Assembly: GCA_029778935.1 (NCBI GenBank)
Contig: JAKPBM010000140.1
Coordinates: 1 to 5,834 of the forward strand
Reading direction: 5' to 3'
Origin: Bacillota bacterium
Lineage (GTDB): Bacteria; Bacillota; Clostridia; Oscillospirales; QAMX01
DNA: 5,834 bases
Under the pieces are notes generated by a model. The model was not told where the DNA came from. It saw only the letters and a list, made by a program, of their open reading frames with translations, and searched no databases. The position numbers were made by a program, and so were the translations under genes. Positions within the stretch are counted from its first letter, which is position 1. Every line of letters begins with the position of its first letter. Of this stretch, positions 1-5,348 are shown piece after piece.

Positions 1-1
1 C

Positions 2-211
2 GTTGCGTCCGCCTTCGCCGCCCGCATCGAAAAGACGACGGACATCGTTTTGACCGGCACCTTAACCGGCATCCCCTACACAAGGGAGATTTTCGACGGG
101 CTGGAATCCCTCTACGGCGTCAAATACACCCTGCCCGAGCACGCCGAATTCGCCACTTCCGTCGGCGCGGCCCTCTGTTCGCCGGACGACATGTCGCATC
201 AGCCGGTTTAA
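2..211 (+). CDS. Type II pantothenate kinase-like protein, C-terminal fragment
   Basis: Only the last 69 codons are in the window; the gene starts upstream and ends at TAA 209-211. The visible tail reads as a glycine-containing beta strand (DIVLTGTLTGIP), a helix (REIFDGLESLYGV), and a final segment EHAEFATSVGAAL. This order, a 'VxTG' strand, a conserved 'LYGV' step and a closing 'EfATavGA', matches my memory of the C-terminus of the Fumble/CoaW type II pantothenate kinases of Bacillota, which belong to the acetate kinase/hexokinase/actin fold and phosphorylate pantothenate in coenzyme A synthesis. That is family knowledge; the catalytic N-terminal part is not visible. A BadF/BcrA-type ATPase or another ASKHA kinase is the main alternative. 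It appears unrelated in function to the sugar transport operon downstream and has its own likely terminator at 363-402. Confidence 0.6.
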   Translation, partial: VASAFAARIEKTTDIVLTGTLTGIPYTREIFDGLESLYGVKYTLPEHAEFATSVGAALCSPDDMSHQPV

Positions 212-236
212 CGGGCTGTCGGGGCGCCGTTTGCCA

Positions 237-257
237 TGTAAAGGAAGTTATTTTACA
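237..257. promoter_or_regulatory. Inverted repeat TGTAAA-N9-TTTACA, copy A (candidate operator)
   Basis: Six-base arms TGTAAA (237-242) and TTTACA (252-257) flank nine bases. The site lies 25 bases after the stop of the pantothenate kinase-like gene. With its flank, CATGTAAAG-N8-TTTACA, it matches a second site near 637-659 at identical spacing, which is better evidence than either palindrome alone. The regulator is unknown. Confidence 0.4.
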
Positions 258-362
258 GGGAGAGACGCTTTTTCCGGCATCTAGCAAGGCGAAGCAGAGT
301 TTTGGCAGCGCAATATTATTACTCATCCGCCTAAACCCGGGCCAATTCCATCCAAACACAAC

Positions 363-402
363 CCCCGCCCTGCCAAGCAGTATGGGCGGGGTTCGTTATT
401 TA
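363..402 (+). terminator. Probable intrinsic terminator after the pantothenate kinase-like gene
   Basis: An eight-base-pair all-GC stem, CCCCGCCC (363-370) with GGGCGGGG (384-391), encloses a 13-base loop that can itself pair TGC with GCA. It is followed by the T-rich stretch TTCGTTATTT. The stem is strong but the T tract is interrupted, so termination is likely rather than certain. It is about 150 bases after the stop at 211, so the transcript would have a long 3' end that includes inverted-repeat copy A. Confidence 0.55.
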
Positions 403-510
403 AAACGACTACCAAGGAGCTAAAAACAACGGATTGGCACGCGCTATTCGCCATGGACGGGCCGTCACACAGAACAAGCAGAACCGGGACAGACACTTTG
501 TAACAGAGAA

Positions 511-537
511 TCACATTCTAGATGCAGGCAAATGTGA
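511..537. repeat. Inverted repeat TCACATT-N13-AATGTGA
   Basis: Perfect seven-base arms at 511-517 and 531-537 with a 13-base spacer. No poly-T follows, so it is not a terminator. It may be an operator or a weak hairpin. Confidence 0.35.
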
Positions 538-582
538 CACTAAAGTGAAGACGCTCGCCATCAAACGGAGAAACCTTGCGGT

Positions 583-596
583 ATGGGATATCCCAT
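583..596. repeat. Perfect 14-bp palindrome ATGGGATATCCCAT
   Basis: The sequence equals its own reverse complement across all 14 bases, centred between 589 and 590. It has no spacer, so a protein-binding site is more plausible than an RNA hairpin. No partner gene starts nearby. Confidence 0.35.
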
Positions 597-636
597 GATA
601 TTTTCTACTCGGTCTTACAATAATTCCTCAAGTCCG

Positions 637-660
637 CATGTAAAGTATATATCTTTACAT
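637..660. promoter_or_regulatory. Inverted repeat ATGTAAAG-N7-CTTTACAT, copy B (candidate operator)
   Basis: Perfect eight-base arms at 638-645 and 653-660 with the AT-only core TATATAT plus one base on each frame of reading. Together with the preceding C it repeats the copy A layout CATGTAAAG-N8-TTTACA seen at 235-257. This is the stronger of the two copies. It lies about 260 bases upstream of the gene at 919. Confidence 0.45.
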
Positions 661-873
661 TGATGCCTGTTGGGGATACATCCGATTAACCGGCTTTGCC
701 GGTACCTTGACTGTATCGGGCCGGTCTGTCGCCGCCGGCGCCCGCTGCGCAAGCAGAAAGGAAAGGCGCAAAAACACAACACCCGCGGCGCGTTCCCTTC
801 ATGCGCGCCTGCTTTGCAAACGCTCGTCTTGGAGTTGGCACACGAGTGAGAAAAACTGTGAACCAAATTGTAT

Positions 874-902
874 TTGACTTTTATTTTCCCATGTGTTACC
901 GT
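874..902 (+). promoter_or_regulatory. Weak candidate promoter for the membrane protein gene
   Basis: TTGACT (874-879) is a good -35 element, but the -10 at 17 bases, TACCGT (897-902), is poor. The site lies just before the start at 919, so any leader would be only a few bases. An 8-base palindrome CGTTAACG sits at the expected transcription start. Confidence 0.25.
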
Positions 903-918
903 TAACGTAAGGTAAAAG

Positions 919-1350
919 GTGACAAAATCGGGGGGATCCATTTTGAAACCCAGGAGAAAATGGAAATCCGAGCATGTAATCTGCCTTGTCGCCGGCATTC
1001 TGCAGGTGTTGTACGTTGCGGCGTCGGTCCTGCTGGAAGTGTTTGATCTCCCCCTTTCGGTTGTCCCTGTGGTGGGTCCGGTTGCCGGGCGCATTGCCGG
1101 CGCGCTGTCTCCCGCCGTCATGGCGGCCATCCGTTTCTGGGATGCCGTATTTTCCGCATTCTTCCGAACAGCTCTGACGCTGCTGACGGGGCCGGTGCTG
1201 TATGTGGTGCGGTACCGCCGCTACTTCTACTATCACTATTTTCCCGTATGGCTCCTTCAAATCGGGCTGGCCGTTTTCTTCTGCCTGCTGCACAAAAAAG
1301 CAAGGGAAAAACGCGAAAGCCGGATCCGCACGATGCTTACGTCCCGGTAG
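919..1350 (+). CDS. Unrecognised small integral membrane protein, four predicted helices
   Basis: I do not recognise the family. The 143-residue frame starts at GTG 919, preceded by TAAGG six bases upstream. An alternative TTG at 943, with a G-rich GGGGGGA seven bases upstream, would remove eight residues. The first 18 residues are basic (KPRRKWKSEH). Hydrophobic segments fall at about 20-42, 45-69, 76-97 and 105-125. The second holds a GxxxGxxxG run (G53, G57, G61) of the kind that packs helices, and an aromatic, basic patch RYRRYFYYHY precedes the last helix. The tail (126-143) is strongly charged and mostly basic, suggesting a cytoplasmic C-terminus. The opposite strand also has long open frames here, but those have no membrane or domain pattern. 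The gene converges on, and overlaps by 14 bases, the small gene on the - strand. Confidence 0.65.
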   Translation: MTKSGGSILKPRRKWKSEHVICLVAGILQVLYVAASVLLEVFDLPLSVVPVVGPVAGRIAGALSPAVMAAIRFWDAVFSAFFRTALTLLTGPVLYVVRYRRYFYYHYFPVWLLQIGLAVFFCLLHKKAREKRESRIRTMLTSR

Positions 1351-1573
1351 TCTGGTTTTGCTCCAGCAGCTCTTCGACTAAGACACCGGTCGAAAAACCG
1401 GCCCCTCGGTTGATGTTTCTCTGGATGAGTATTTTCTCCAGGTTATCCTCGACGGCTTCCAGCAAATTGATGAGCGTTTTAACGGTCTGGTCATCCTGAT
1501 TTTTGGCAAGAAACGCCGCAATCGCCGCCGCAAGGACGACGAGTTCTTCTCCCTTCAGACGTCGCAAGTCCAA
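1337..1573 (-). CDS. Unrecognised small acidic helical protein
   Basis: The preferred start is TTG at 1573-1571, because GGGGTGG lies about five bases upstream. That gives 78 residues ending at TAA (1339-1337). The protein begins LDLRRLKGEELVVLAAAIAA, then FLAKNQDDQ, then a long leucine- and acid-rich helix (about 30-51), and ends in glutamine and threonine. The pattern 'L-x-GEEL-x-x-LA-x-x-IA' followed by a second helix recalls short, uncharacterised Bacillota proteins of 70-90 residues; I assign no function. The frame stays open further upstream to 1720, but that extension runs through the terminator hairpin and is unlikely to be translated. Its own promoter could be TTGCCG-17-TGAATA (1624-1596), a weak match. 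The 3' end overlaps the convergent membrane protein gene. Confidence 0.6.
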   Translation of the reverse strand: MDLRRLKGEELVVLAAAIAAFLAKNQDDQTVKTLINLLEAVEDNLEKILIQRNINRGAGFSTGVLVEELLEQNQTTGT

Positions 1574-1651
1574 CGGCACCACCCCATAGATAGGGTATTC
1601 AGCGGAAAACCGAAAGTGCGGCAACTTCCTTTCTAATAAGCCAGGCAAAAT

Positions 1652-1682
1652 AAAAAAGCAAGGCTTTCGGCCTTGCTTTTTT
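1652..1682. terminator. Strong intrinsic terminator, usable in both directions
   Basis: AAAAAAGCAAGGC (1652-1664) pairs perfectly over 13 bases with GCCTTGCTTTTTT (1670-1682) around a five-base loop. GC pairs form the core, with six A on one side and six T on the other, so both strands give a GC stem followed by six U. On the - strand it lies 50 bases after the regulator stop and should end that transcript. On the + strand it could stop transcription reading out of the 919-1350 gene toward the regulator. Confidence 0.9.
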
Positions 1683-1731
1683 GTGTCTTTGGCGCGGGTT
1701 TGAGCCAACCGCAGGGGCAACGGCGCTTTGC

Positions 1732-2589
1732 CTATTGCCGGCTCTTTTGCTCCCGGTACTCGCTGGGCGACACGCCCGTAAGCTTTTTAAACATCTGGGA
1801 AAAGTACGACTGGGAGGAAAACCCGACGACGGAAGCGATCTGCCCCATGGACAAGTCGGTGCTTTCCAGAAGGTATTTGCTCTCTTCGATGCGCTTGGCC
1901 ACGATGTAGTTGATGGGCGAGATGCCGTAGTCCTTGGTAAACAGGTGGGTGAGGTAATATTTGTTCACGTGGGCATGCTGGGCCAGGGTGTCAAGGGTGA
2001 TGTTCTCCTTGAAGTGGGCGTCCATGTAGCACTTGGCCAGGTTGCTGGCCGTATTCACCTGCTTGGTGGACACGACGCTGAACCCGCTGTTGGCCATGCG
2101 CAGAATATCCACCAGCAGCACTTCCAGCAGGTTCTGGCACACCGTGTCGAAGTAGGGCTGCTGGGACTGGGCCTCATCCCACATGGCGTTCAAATAGGCC
2201 AGCAGCTTGCTCTTTTTGTCCTGGTAATTGAAATGGCGGTAGTTGTCCGGCGGGGCCGGCTCGTCGCCTTCGCTTTCGGGGCTTTGGAAGTCAAACTGGA
2301 TGCCGTCGATGCCTAAAACGATGTACTTCAGCGGGTTGGAGTGCCACGACGACTCGGTGTGCTTTACGTGGGGGTTGACGATCACGTAGTCGTTTTCCTT
2401 TACTTCAAAGGAATCGTCCCCCACGTAAAAACGGCCCCGGCCGCTGATTACGTAAAAGACCTCCGCGAAGGTGTGGGTATGTAGGATGCTGTGCCAGTCG
2501 CCTTCGTATCGGGAGGTGCTGATGGATACCAGCCTCGCTTCAAACGGCTGGCCGGCCGGTTCCCGAAAGGATTATTGCTGTGTGCTCAA
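1732..2589 (-). CDS. AraC-family transcriptional regulator with N-terminal cupin; in-frame TAA at codon 6 of the best start
   Basis: Numbering from TTG 2589, the frame spans 285 codons. The N-terminal cupin (about 15-80) shows the metal- and sugar-pocket style motif HSILHTHTFAEVFYVISGRG and later NPHVKHTE. The C-terminal AraC/XylS DNA-binding domain has two helix-turn-helices: the first near 196-217 (ITLDTLAQHAHVNKYYLTHLF), the second near 245-267 (MGQIASVVGFSSQSYFSQMFKK), closing with the usual GVSPSEYR. Size and order fit a cytoplasmic sugar-responsive activator. The oddity is the start: TTG 2589 has GGGAGG eight bases upstream, but codon 6 is TAA (2574-2572), after which the frame reads on as SFREPAGQPFEARL. 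After this stop the first ordinary start is GTG 2424, which would cut the cupin in half and has no good ribosome binding site. So the gene is broken, mis-assembled or started unconventionally. It is divergent from the transport operon, which it probably controls. Confidence 0.85.
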
Positions 2590-2597
2590 AAATGGGG

Positions 2598-2603
2598 CCT
2601 CCC
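2598..2603 (-). promoter_or_regulatory. Ribosome binding site GGGAGG that points to TTG 2589 for the AraC gene
   Basis: On the - strand, GGGAGG is followed by CCCCATTT and then TTG AGC ACA CAG CAA TAA. The eight-base spacing is good and the TTG is in the regulator frame. This is the only well-formed initiation signal for the gene, and it is what makes the TAA at 2574-2572 look like a true interruption rather than an upstream boundary. Confidence 0.55.
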
Positions 2604-2652
2604 TGTTTTTAGAGCGTTTTAGTATTTTTGCTCTGTATGTGAAAAAAGTGAA

Positions 2653-2679
2653 GTATAATTTCAACGCATCCAATTATAC
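2653..2679. promoter_or_regulatory. Inverted repeat GTATAATT-N11-AATTATAC over the AraC promoter
   Basis: Perfect eight-base arms at 2653-2660 and 2672-2679. One arm contains the -10 element of the regulator promoter and the other falls at its expected transcription start or just after, so binding here would block that promoter. It is a candidate for autoregulation or for another repressor. Confidence 0.4.
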
Positions 2680-2702
2680 CTATACCCGAACAGAAAAGGC
2701 AA
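2673..2702 (-). promoter_or_regulatory. Promoter of the AraC-family regulator gene
   Basis: Read on the - strand: -35 TTGCCT (2702-2697), 18-base spacer, -10 TATAAT (2678-2673), a perfect housekeeping -10. Transcription would begin near 2666, giving a leader of about 75 bases before TTG 2589. Confidence 0.5.
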
Positions 2703-2804
2703 GTTTCAACAATATGCCTAATTGTTTCGGAATATTTTTCCAGCTTGCATGTGCAGTTTACACATTCTAACACATGTTTTAGCGTAAGGTTTCCCCGTTC
2801 CAGT

Positions 2805-2852
2805 TTTTGCGCGAATCGCAAGATTCTTAAAAAACTGCGCAAAATAGCAATA
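2805..2852. promoter_or_regulatory. Candidate AraC-type activator binding region upstream of the transport operon
   Basis: Two related elements in the same direction, TGCGCGAATCGCAAGA (from 2808) and TGCGCAAAATAGCAATA (from 2836), lie 28 bases apart; the second abuts the -35 position. The same stretch also holds an eight-base inverted repeat, TTTTGCGC (2805-2812) with GCGCAAAA (2837-2844), and GAATC-gcaa-GATTC (2813-2826). Repeated half-sites touching a poor -35 are the usual layout for AraC-family activators. The assignment to the neighbouring regulator is inferred from position only. Confidence 0.35.
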
Positions 2853-2879
2853 GGAAAATCCATCCCGAATTTTTATAAT
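2851..2879 (+). promoter_or_regulatory. Probable activator-dependent promoter of the sugar transport operon
   Basis: A perfect -10 TATAAT (2874-2879) has only TAGGAA at the -35 position with 17-base spacing, and no extended -10 TG. Transcription would start near 2886, about 50 bases before the ATG at 2938. A strong -10 with a weak -35 suggests the need for an activator such as the divergent AraC-family protein. Confidence 0.5.
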
Positions 2880-2937
2880 AAATTGTAAACTTCGAAGCAT
2901 TTCTTTGAAGGAATTGTTACGCCAAGGAGGATAAAAG

Positions 2938-4302
2938 ATGAAGAAGATAGTTAGCATCATCCTGGCTGTCATGATGATTCTGACTCTGGCGGCCGGCTGC
3001 GGCAAGACCGCCGACGGCGGCACCGGCACGGGCACGACGAAAGCCGGCGGCAACACCGGCGGCAACGAACCCGGAAACAAGGTGCTGAAAGTCGCGGCGC
3101 CTGAGACGGCTTACGGTTCGGATGTCTGGAAGGAAATCTGCGATGCCTTTGAAGCGGCCAACCCCGGCGTGGATGTGCGGCTTACCATCGACAAGAACCT
3201 GGAAGACATCATCGGCGCCCAGATGAAAGCCGGCGACTATCCCGACGTGGTTCACCTGGCCGTAAACCGCAAGGCCGGCCTGACGGAAACCCTGACGAAG
3301 GAAAAAGCGCTGGAAGACCTGACCGGCATTCTGGACATGACCGTTCCCGGCGAGAATGTGACCGTCCGCGATAAGCTCATTCCGGGCTTTACCGATACCC
3401 TGGTTACCAACCCCTACGGCGACGGCAAAACCTACCTCATGCCCATGTTCTACGCCCCCTGCGGCCTGTTCTACAACAAGGGCCTGTTTGAGCAGAAGGG
3501 CTGGGAAGTGCCCAAAACCTGGGACGAAATGTGGGCCTTGGGCGAAAAGGCCAAAGCCGAAGGCATTGCCCTCTTCACCTACCCCACAGCCGGCTACTTT
3601 GACGCCTTCTTCTTTGCCCTGCTGACCGAAATCGGCGGCCCCGAGTTCTTCAACAAAGCCATGACCTACACCGACGGCATCTGGGAAACCTCCGAAGCCA
3701 CCCAGGCCTTTGACCTTGTGGGCAAGCTGGCCACCTACACCGACAAGACCACCGTTGCCACCGCCAACGGCGACACCTATCGTAAGAATCAGCAGCTGAT
3801 TCTGGACAACAAAGCGCTGTTCATGCCCAACGGCACCTGGGTTGTCGGCGAAATGGCCGATGCGCCCCGCGCCGACGGCTTTGAGTGGGGCTTCACCGCT
3901 CTGCCGGCTATGACCGAAGGCGGCGATTCCTACTCCTACACCTTCTTCGAGCAGATCTGGATTCCGAGCGAAGCCGCCAACAAGGAGCTGGCCAAGCAGT
4001 TTATTGCCTACCTCTACTCCGACGAAGCCGCGGCGATCTTCGCCAAGCACGACGCTATCCAGCCCATCAAAGGCATCAGCTCCATCCTGACCGGCGACAA
4101 CAAGCTGTTCTACAGCATCTATGACACCGGCGCCAAGGCGTCCATGGGCGGCTTTGCGGCCACCGAGCCTGTGGAAGGCGTTTCCATGAGCGACACCCTG
4201 TTCGGCACCATCGACAGCATCGTCAGCGGCAAAAAGACCGTGCGCGAGTGGCAGGCCGAAGTGGAAAGAGTCAGCGATCTTCTGAGAGCCGCCATGAAGT
4301 AA
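2938..4302 (+). CDS. Carbohydrate ABC transporter solute-binding lipoprotein (CPR_0540/NgcE-like)
   Basis: The product captures a sugar outside the membrane and delivers it to the permeases encoded next. ATG 2938 has an ideal AAGGAGG seven bases upstream. Residues 1-20 are a signal peptide (KK, then a hydrophobic run) ending in lipobox AAGC, with Cys21 as the lipid-anchored residue. A flexible Gly/Thr/Asn linker spans about 22-48, and the mature family 1 solute-binding fold runs from about 49 to 454. Typical landmarks are DAFEAANPGVDV (69-80), YPDVVHL (101-107), LFYNKGLFEQKGWEVPKTWDEM (177-198) and a late SDEAAAIFAK (361-370). Family-specific stretches LFMPNGTWVVGEMADAP (294-310), FFEQIWIP and GGFAATEPVEGVSM resemble, from memory, the CPR_0540 and NgcE groups that bind N-acetylhexosamine-containing disaccharides. 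The length of 454 is normal and it ends cleanly at TAA. The exact substrate is a guess; the role as a sugar-binding lipoprotein is firm. Confidence 0.93.
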   Translation: MKKIVSIILAVMMILTLAAGCGKTADGGTGTGTTKAGGNTGGNEPGNKVLKVAAPETAYGSDVWKEICDAFEAANPGVDVRLTIDKNLEDIIGAQMKAGDYPDVVHLAVNRKAGLTETLTKEKALEDLTGILDMTVPGENVTVRDKLIPGFTDTLVTNPYGDGKTYLMPMFYAPCGLFYNKGLFEQKGWEVPKTWDEMWALGEKAKAEGIALFTYPTAGYFDAFFFALLTEIGGPEFFNKAMTYTDGIWETSEATQAFDLVGKLATYTDKTTVATANGDTYRKNQQLILDNKALFMPNGTWVVGEMADAPRADGFEWGFTALPAMTEGGDSYSYTFFEQIWIPSEAANKELAKQFIAYLYSDEAAAIFAKHDAIQPIKGISSILTGDNKLFYSIYDTGAKASMGGFAATEPVEGVSMSDTLFGTIDSIVSGKKTVREWQAEVERVSDLLRAAMK

Positions 4303-4320
4303 GCCAAACTGCTGACTTGC

Positions 4321-4342
4321 CGGTATTTGAAGCCAAATACTG
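4321..4342 (+). other. Small hairpin after the binding-protein gene
   Basis: CGGTATTT (4321-4328) pairs with AAATACTG (4335-4342), eight pairs including one G-U, around a six-base loop. No T tract follows. It may help protect the 3' end of the binding-protein mRNA segment, together with the larger stem at 4381-4420. Confidence 0.4.
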
Positions 4343-4380
4343 CCGATTCTATCCCACCCTCTCTATAAATCGGCCATGAG

Positions 4381-4420
4381 ATCAGATAACGGCGGGCGAT
4401 TTCTGCTCGCCGTTTCTGAT
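4381..4420 (+). promoter_or_regulatory. Large intercistronic stem-loop between binding protein and permease genes
   Basis: ATCAGA (4381-4386) pairs with TCTGAT (4415-4420), and AACGGCGGGC (4388-4397) with GCTCGCCGTT (4405-4414). This makes 16 pairs with one bulged T and one G-U pair around a seven-base loop. It ends six bases before the AAGGAG of the permease gene, with no poly-T tract. In sugar importer operons such stems commonly stabilise the upstream binding-protein mRNA or reduce read-through, so that more binding protein than permease is made. That role is inferred here. Confidence 0.6.
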
Positions 4421-4438
4421 ACTTTAAGGAGTGATCAG

Positions 4439-5332
4439 ATGAAAAAATCAAAAGGCCGAAGCGTGTTCATCGCCACGTGCATCCTGCCGGCAACTATCCT
4501 CTTTGTGGTTTTCATGGTGATTCCCACCTTTGAAGTGTTCCGCATGTCCCTGTACCGCTGGGGCGGGTACTCGGCCAAGAAAACCTTCGTGGGAATGCAG
4601 AACTTTAAAATCCTGCTGCAGGACAGAAAGTTCTTCCAGTCCTTCCAGAATACCGTTCTGCTTATTGTCCTGGTGACGCTGGTCACCATCTCTCTGTCCC
4701 TTGTCATGGCGGCCATTCTGACCCGGGAGAAGGTTAAGGGGCAGACTTTCTTCCGCGTTATCTTCTATATCCCCAACATTCTGTCCGTGGTCGTCATCTC
4801 CGCTATTTTTTCGGCCATCTACGACCCCAATAACGGCCTGTTAAACAGCCTGCTCGGCATTTTCCGGGGCAAGGGCGCAGAGCCGATTTTGTGGCTGGGC
4901 GACCAGAACATCGTCATCTACAGCATCGCCATCGCCATGATCTGGCAGGCCGTTGGCTACTACATGGTCATGTACATGGCGAGCATGTCGGCCGTGCCGG
5001 AAAGCCTGTACGAAAGCGCCGGCCTGGAAGGGGCGGGCAAAATCCGGCAGTTTTTCACCATCACCATCCCGCTGATTTGGACCAACATCCGCACCACGCT
5101 GACCTTCTTCATCATCAGCAGCATCAACTTAAGCTTTCTGATCGTCCGCGTGCTGACAGACGGCGGCCCCGACAACTCGACCCAGGTGTTCCTAAGCTAC
5201 ATGTACAACCAGGCCTACACCAACTCGTCCTACGGGTACGGCATGGCCATCGGCGTGGTCGTGTTCATCTTCTCCTTCGCTTTGTCGGCCATTGTCAACG
5301 CCGTAACCAAGCGCGACGTGCTCGAGTATTAG
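4439..5332 (+). CDS. Sugar ABC transporter permease, MalF/UgpA type
   Basis: One of the two membrane subunits that form the sugar channel. ATG 4439 is chosen over the in-frame ATG 4376 because AAGGAG lies seven bases upstream and because the extra codons would run through the intercistronic stem-loop. The 297-residue product has hydrophobic segments at about 10-30, 71-95, 107-127, 158-182, 217-237 and 268-288, as expected for a six-helix CUT1 permease. The EAA loop that docks on the ATPase is clear at 189-211 (SLYESAGLEGAGKIRQFFTI, then TIPLI): Glu/Ala/Gly positions and the closing IPL are conserved. Between the last helices it has DGGPDNSTQVFLSYMYNQAY, another mark of MalF-type subunits. It follows the binding protein in an operon and ends at TAG, 16 bases before the next start. 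The energising ATPase is not in the window and is probably shared with other sugar importers. Confidence 0.93.
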   Translation: MKKSKGRSVFIATCILPATILFVVFMVIPTFEVFRMSLYRWGGYSAKKTFVGMQNFKILLQDRKFFQSFQNTVLLIVLVTLVTISLSLVMAAILTREKVKGQTFFRVIFYIPNILSVVVISAIFSAIYDPNNGLLNSLLGIFRGKGAEPILWLGDQNIVIYSIAIAMIWQAVGYYMVMYMASMSAVPESLYESAGLEGAGKIRQFFTITIPLIWTNIRTTLTFFIISSINLSFLIVRVLTDGGPDNSTQVFLSYMYNQAYTNSSYGYGMAIGVVVFIFSFALSAIVNAVTKRDVLEY

Positions 5333-5348
5333 GAAGGAGCATAGGCAC

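Larger units (their letters stand above)
212..918. other. Long non-coding region rich in palindromes
   Basis: About 700 bases without a convincing gene. Open frames here lack a well-spaced ribosome binding site and show no recognisable protein pattern. I see a likely terminator (363-402), two matching inverted repeats (around 237-257 and 638-660), an inverted repeat TCACATT/AATGTGA (511-537), a perfect 14-bp palindrome (583-596), a short hairpin ACCGGC-ttt-GCCGGT (689-703), a GC-rich hairpin GGCGCG/CGCGCC (787-809), and a possible promoter just before the gene at 919. No tRNA or rRNA signature was seen. The second half (about 690-810) is GC-rich and could fold as an RNA, but I recognise no known riboswitch class. 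Confidence 0.6.

Noticed and set aside
434..598. 54-codon TTG-started open frame in the long non-coding region
   Set aside because: The nearest AAGGAG is 14 bases or more upstream, too far away, and the translation is basic with no recognisable pattern.
615..1293. Long open frames on the - strand opposite 919-1350
   Set aside because: They show no domain or membrane pattern and no good ribosome binding site, whereas the + strand frame has a clear four-helix layout with charged ends.
1574..1720. N-terminal extension of the small - strand protein
   Set aside because: The extension would be encoded by the terminator hairpin and by sequence just after the regulator stop; no ribosome binding site supports an upstream start.
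1681..2316. Open frame of 211 codons on the + strand across the regulator gene
   Set aside because: It lies antisense to a clear AraC-family protein, and its translation is His/Val/Gly-rich shadow sequence.
2609..2622. Possible catabolite-response (cre) site TTAGAGCGTTTTAG in the regulator leader
   Set aside because: The central CG and flanks fit, but several conserved outer positions (TG at the start, CA at the end) do not match; too weak to claim.
2917..4050. Very long open frame on the - strand opposite the binding-protein gene (377 codons)
   Set aside because: It is glycine- and valine-rich low-complexity translation, the mirror of GC-biased third positions in the well-supported + strand gene.
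4381..4420. Reading the intercistronic stem-loop as an intrinsic terminator
   Set aside because: No T tract follows; the next bases are ACTTTAAGGAG, the permease ribosome binding site.
4376..4438. Upstream in-frame ATG for the MalF-type permease
   Set aside because: It lacks a ribosome binding site, and the extra codons run through the 4381-4420 stem-loop; ATG 4439 has an ideal AAGGAG.
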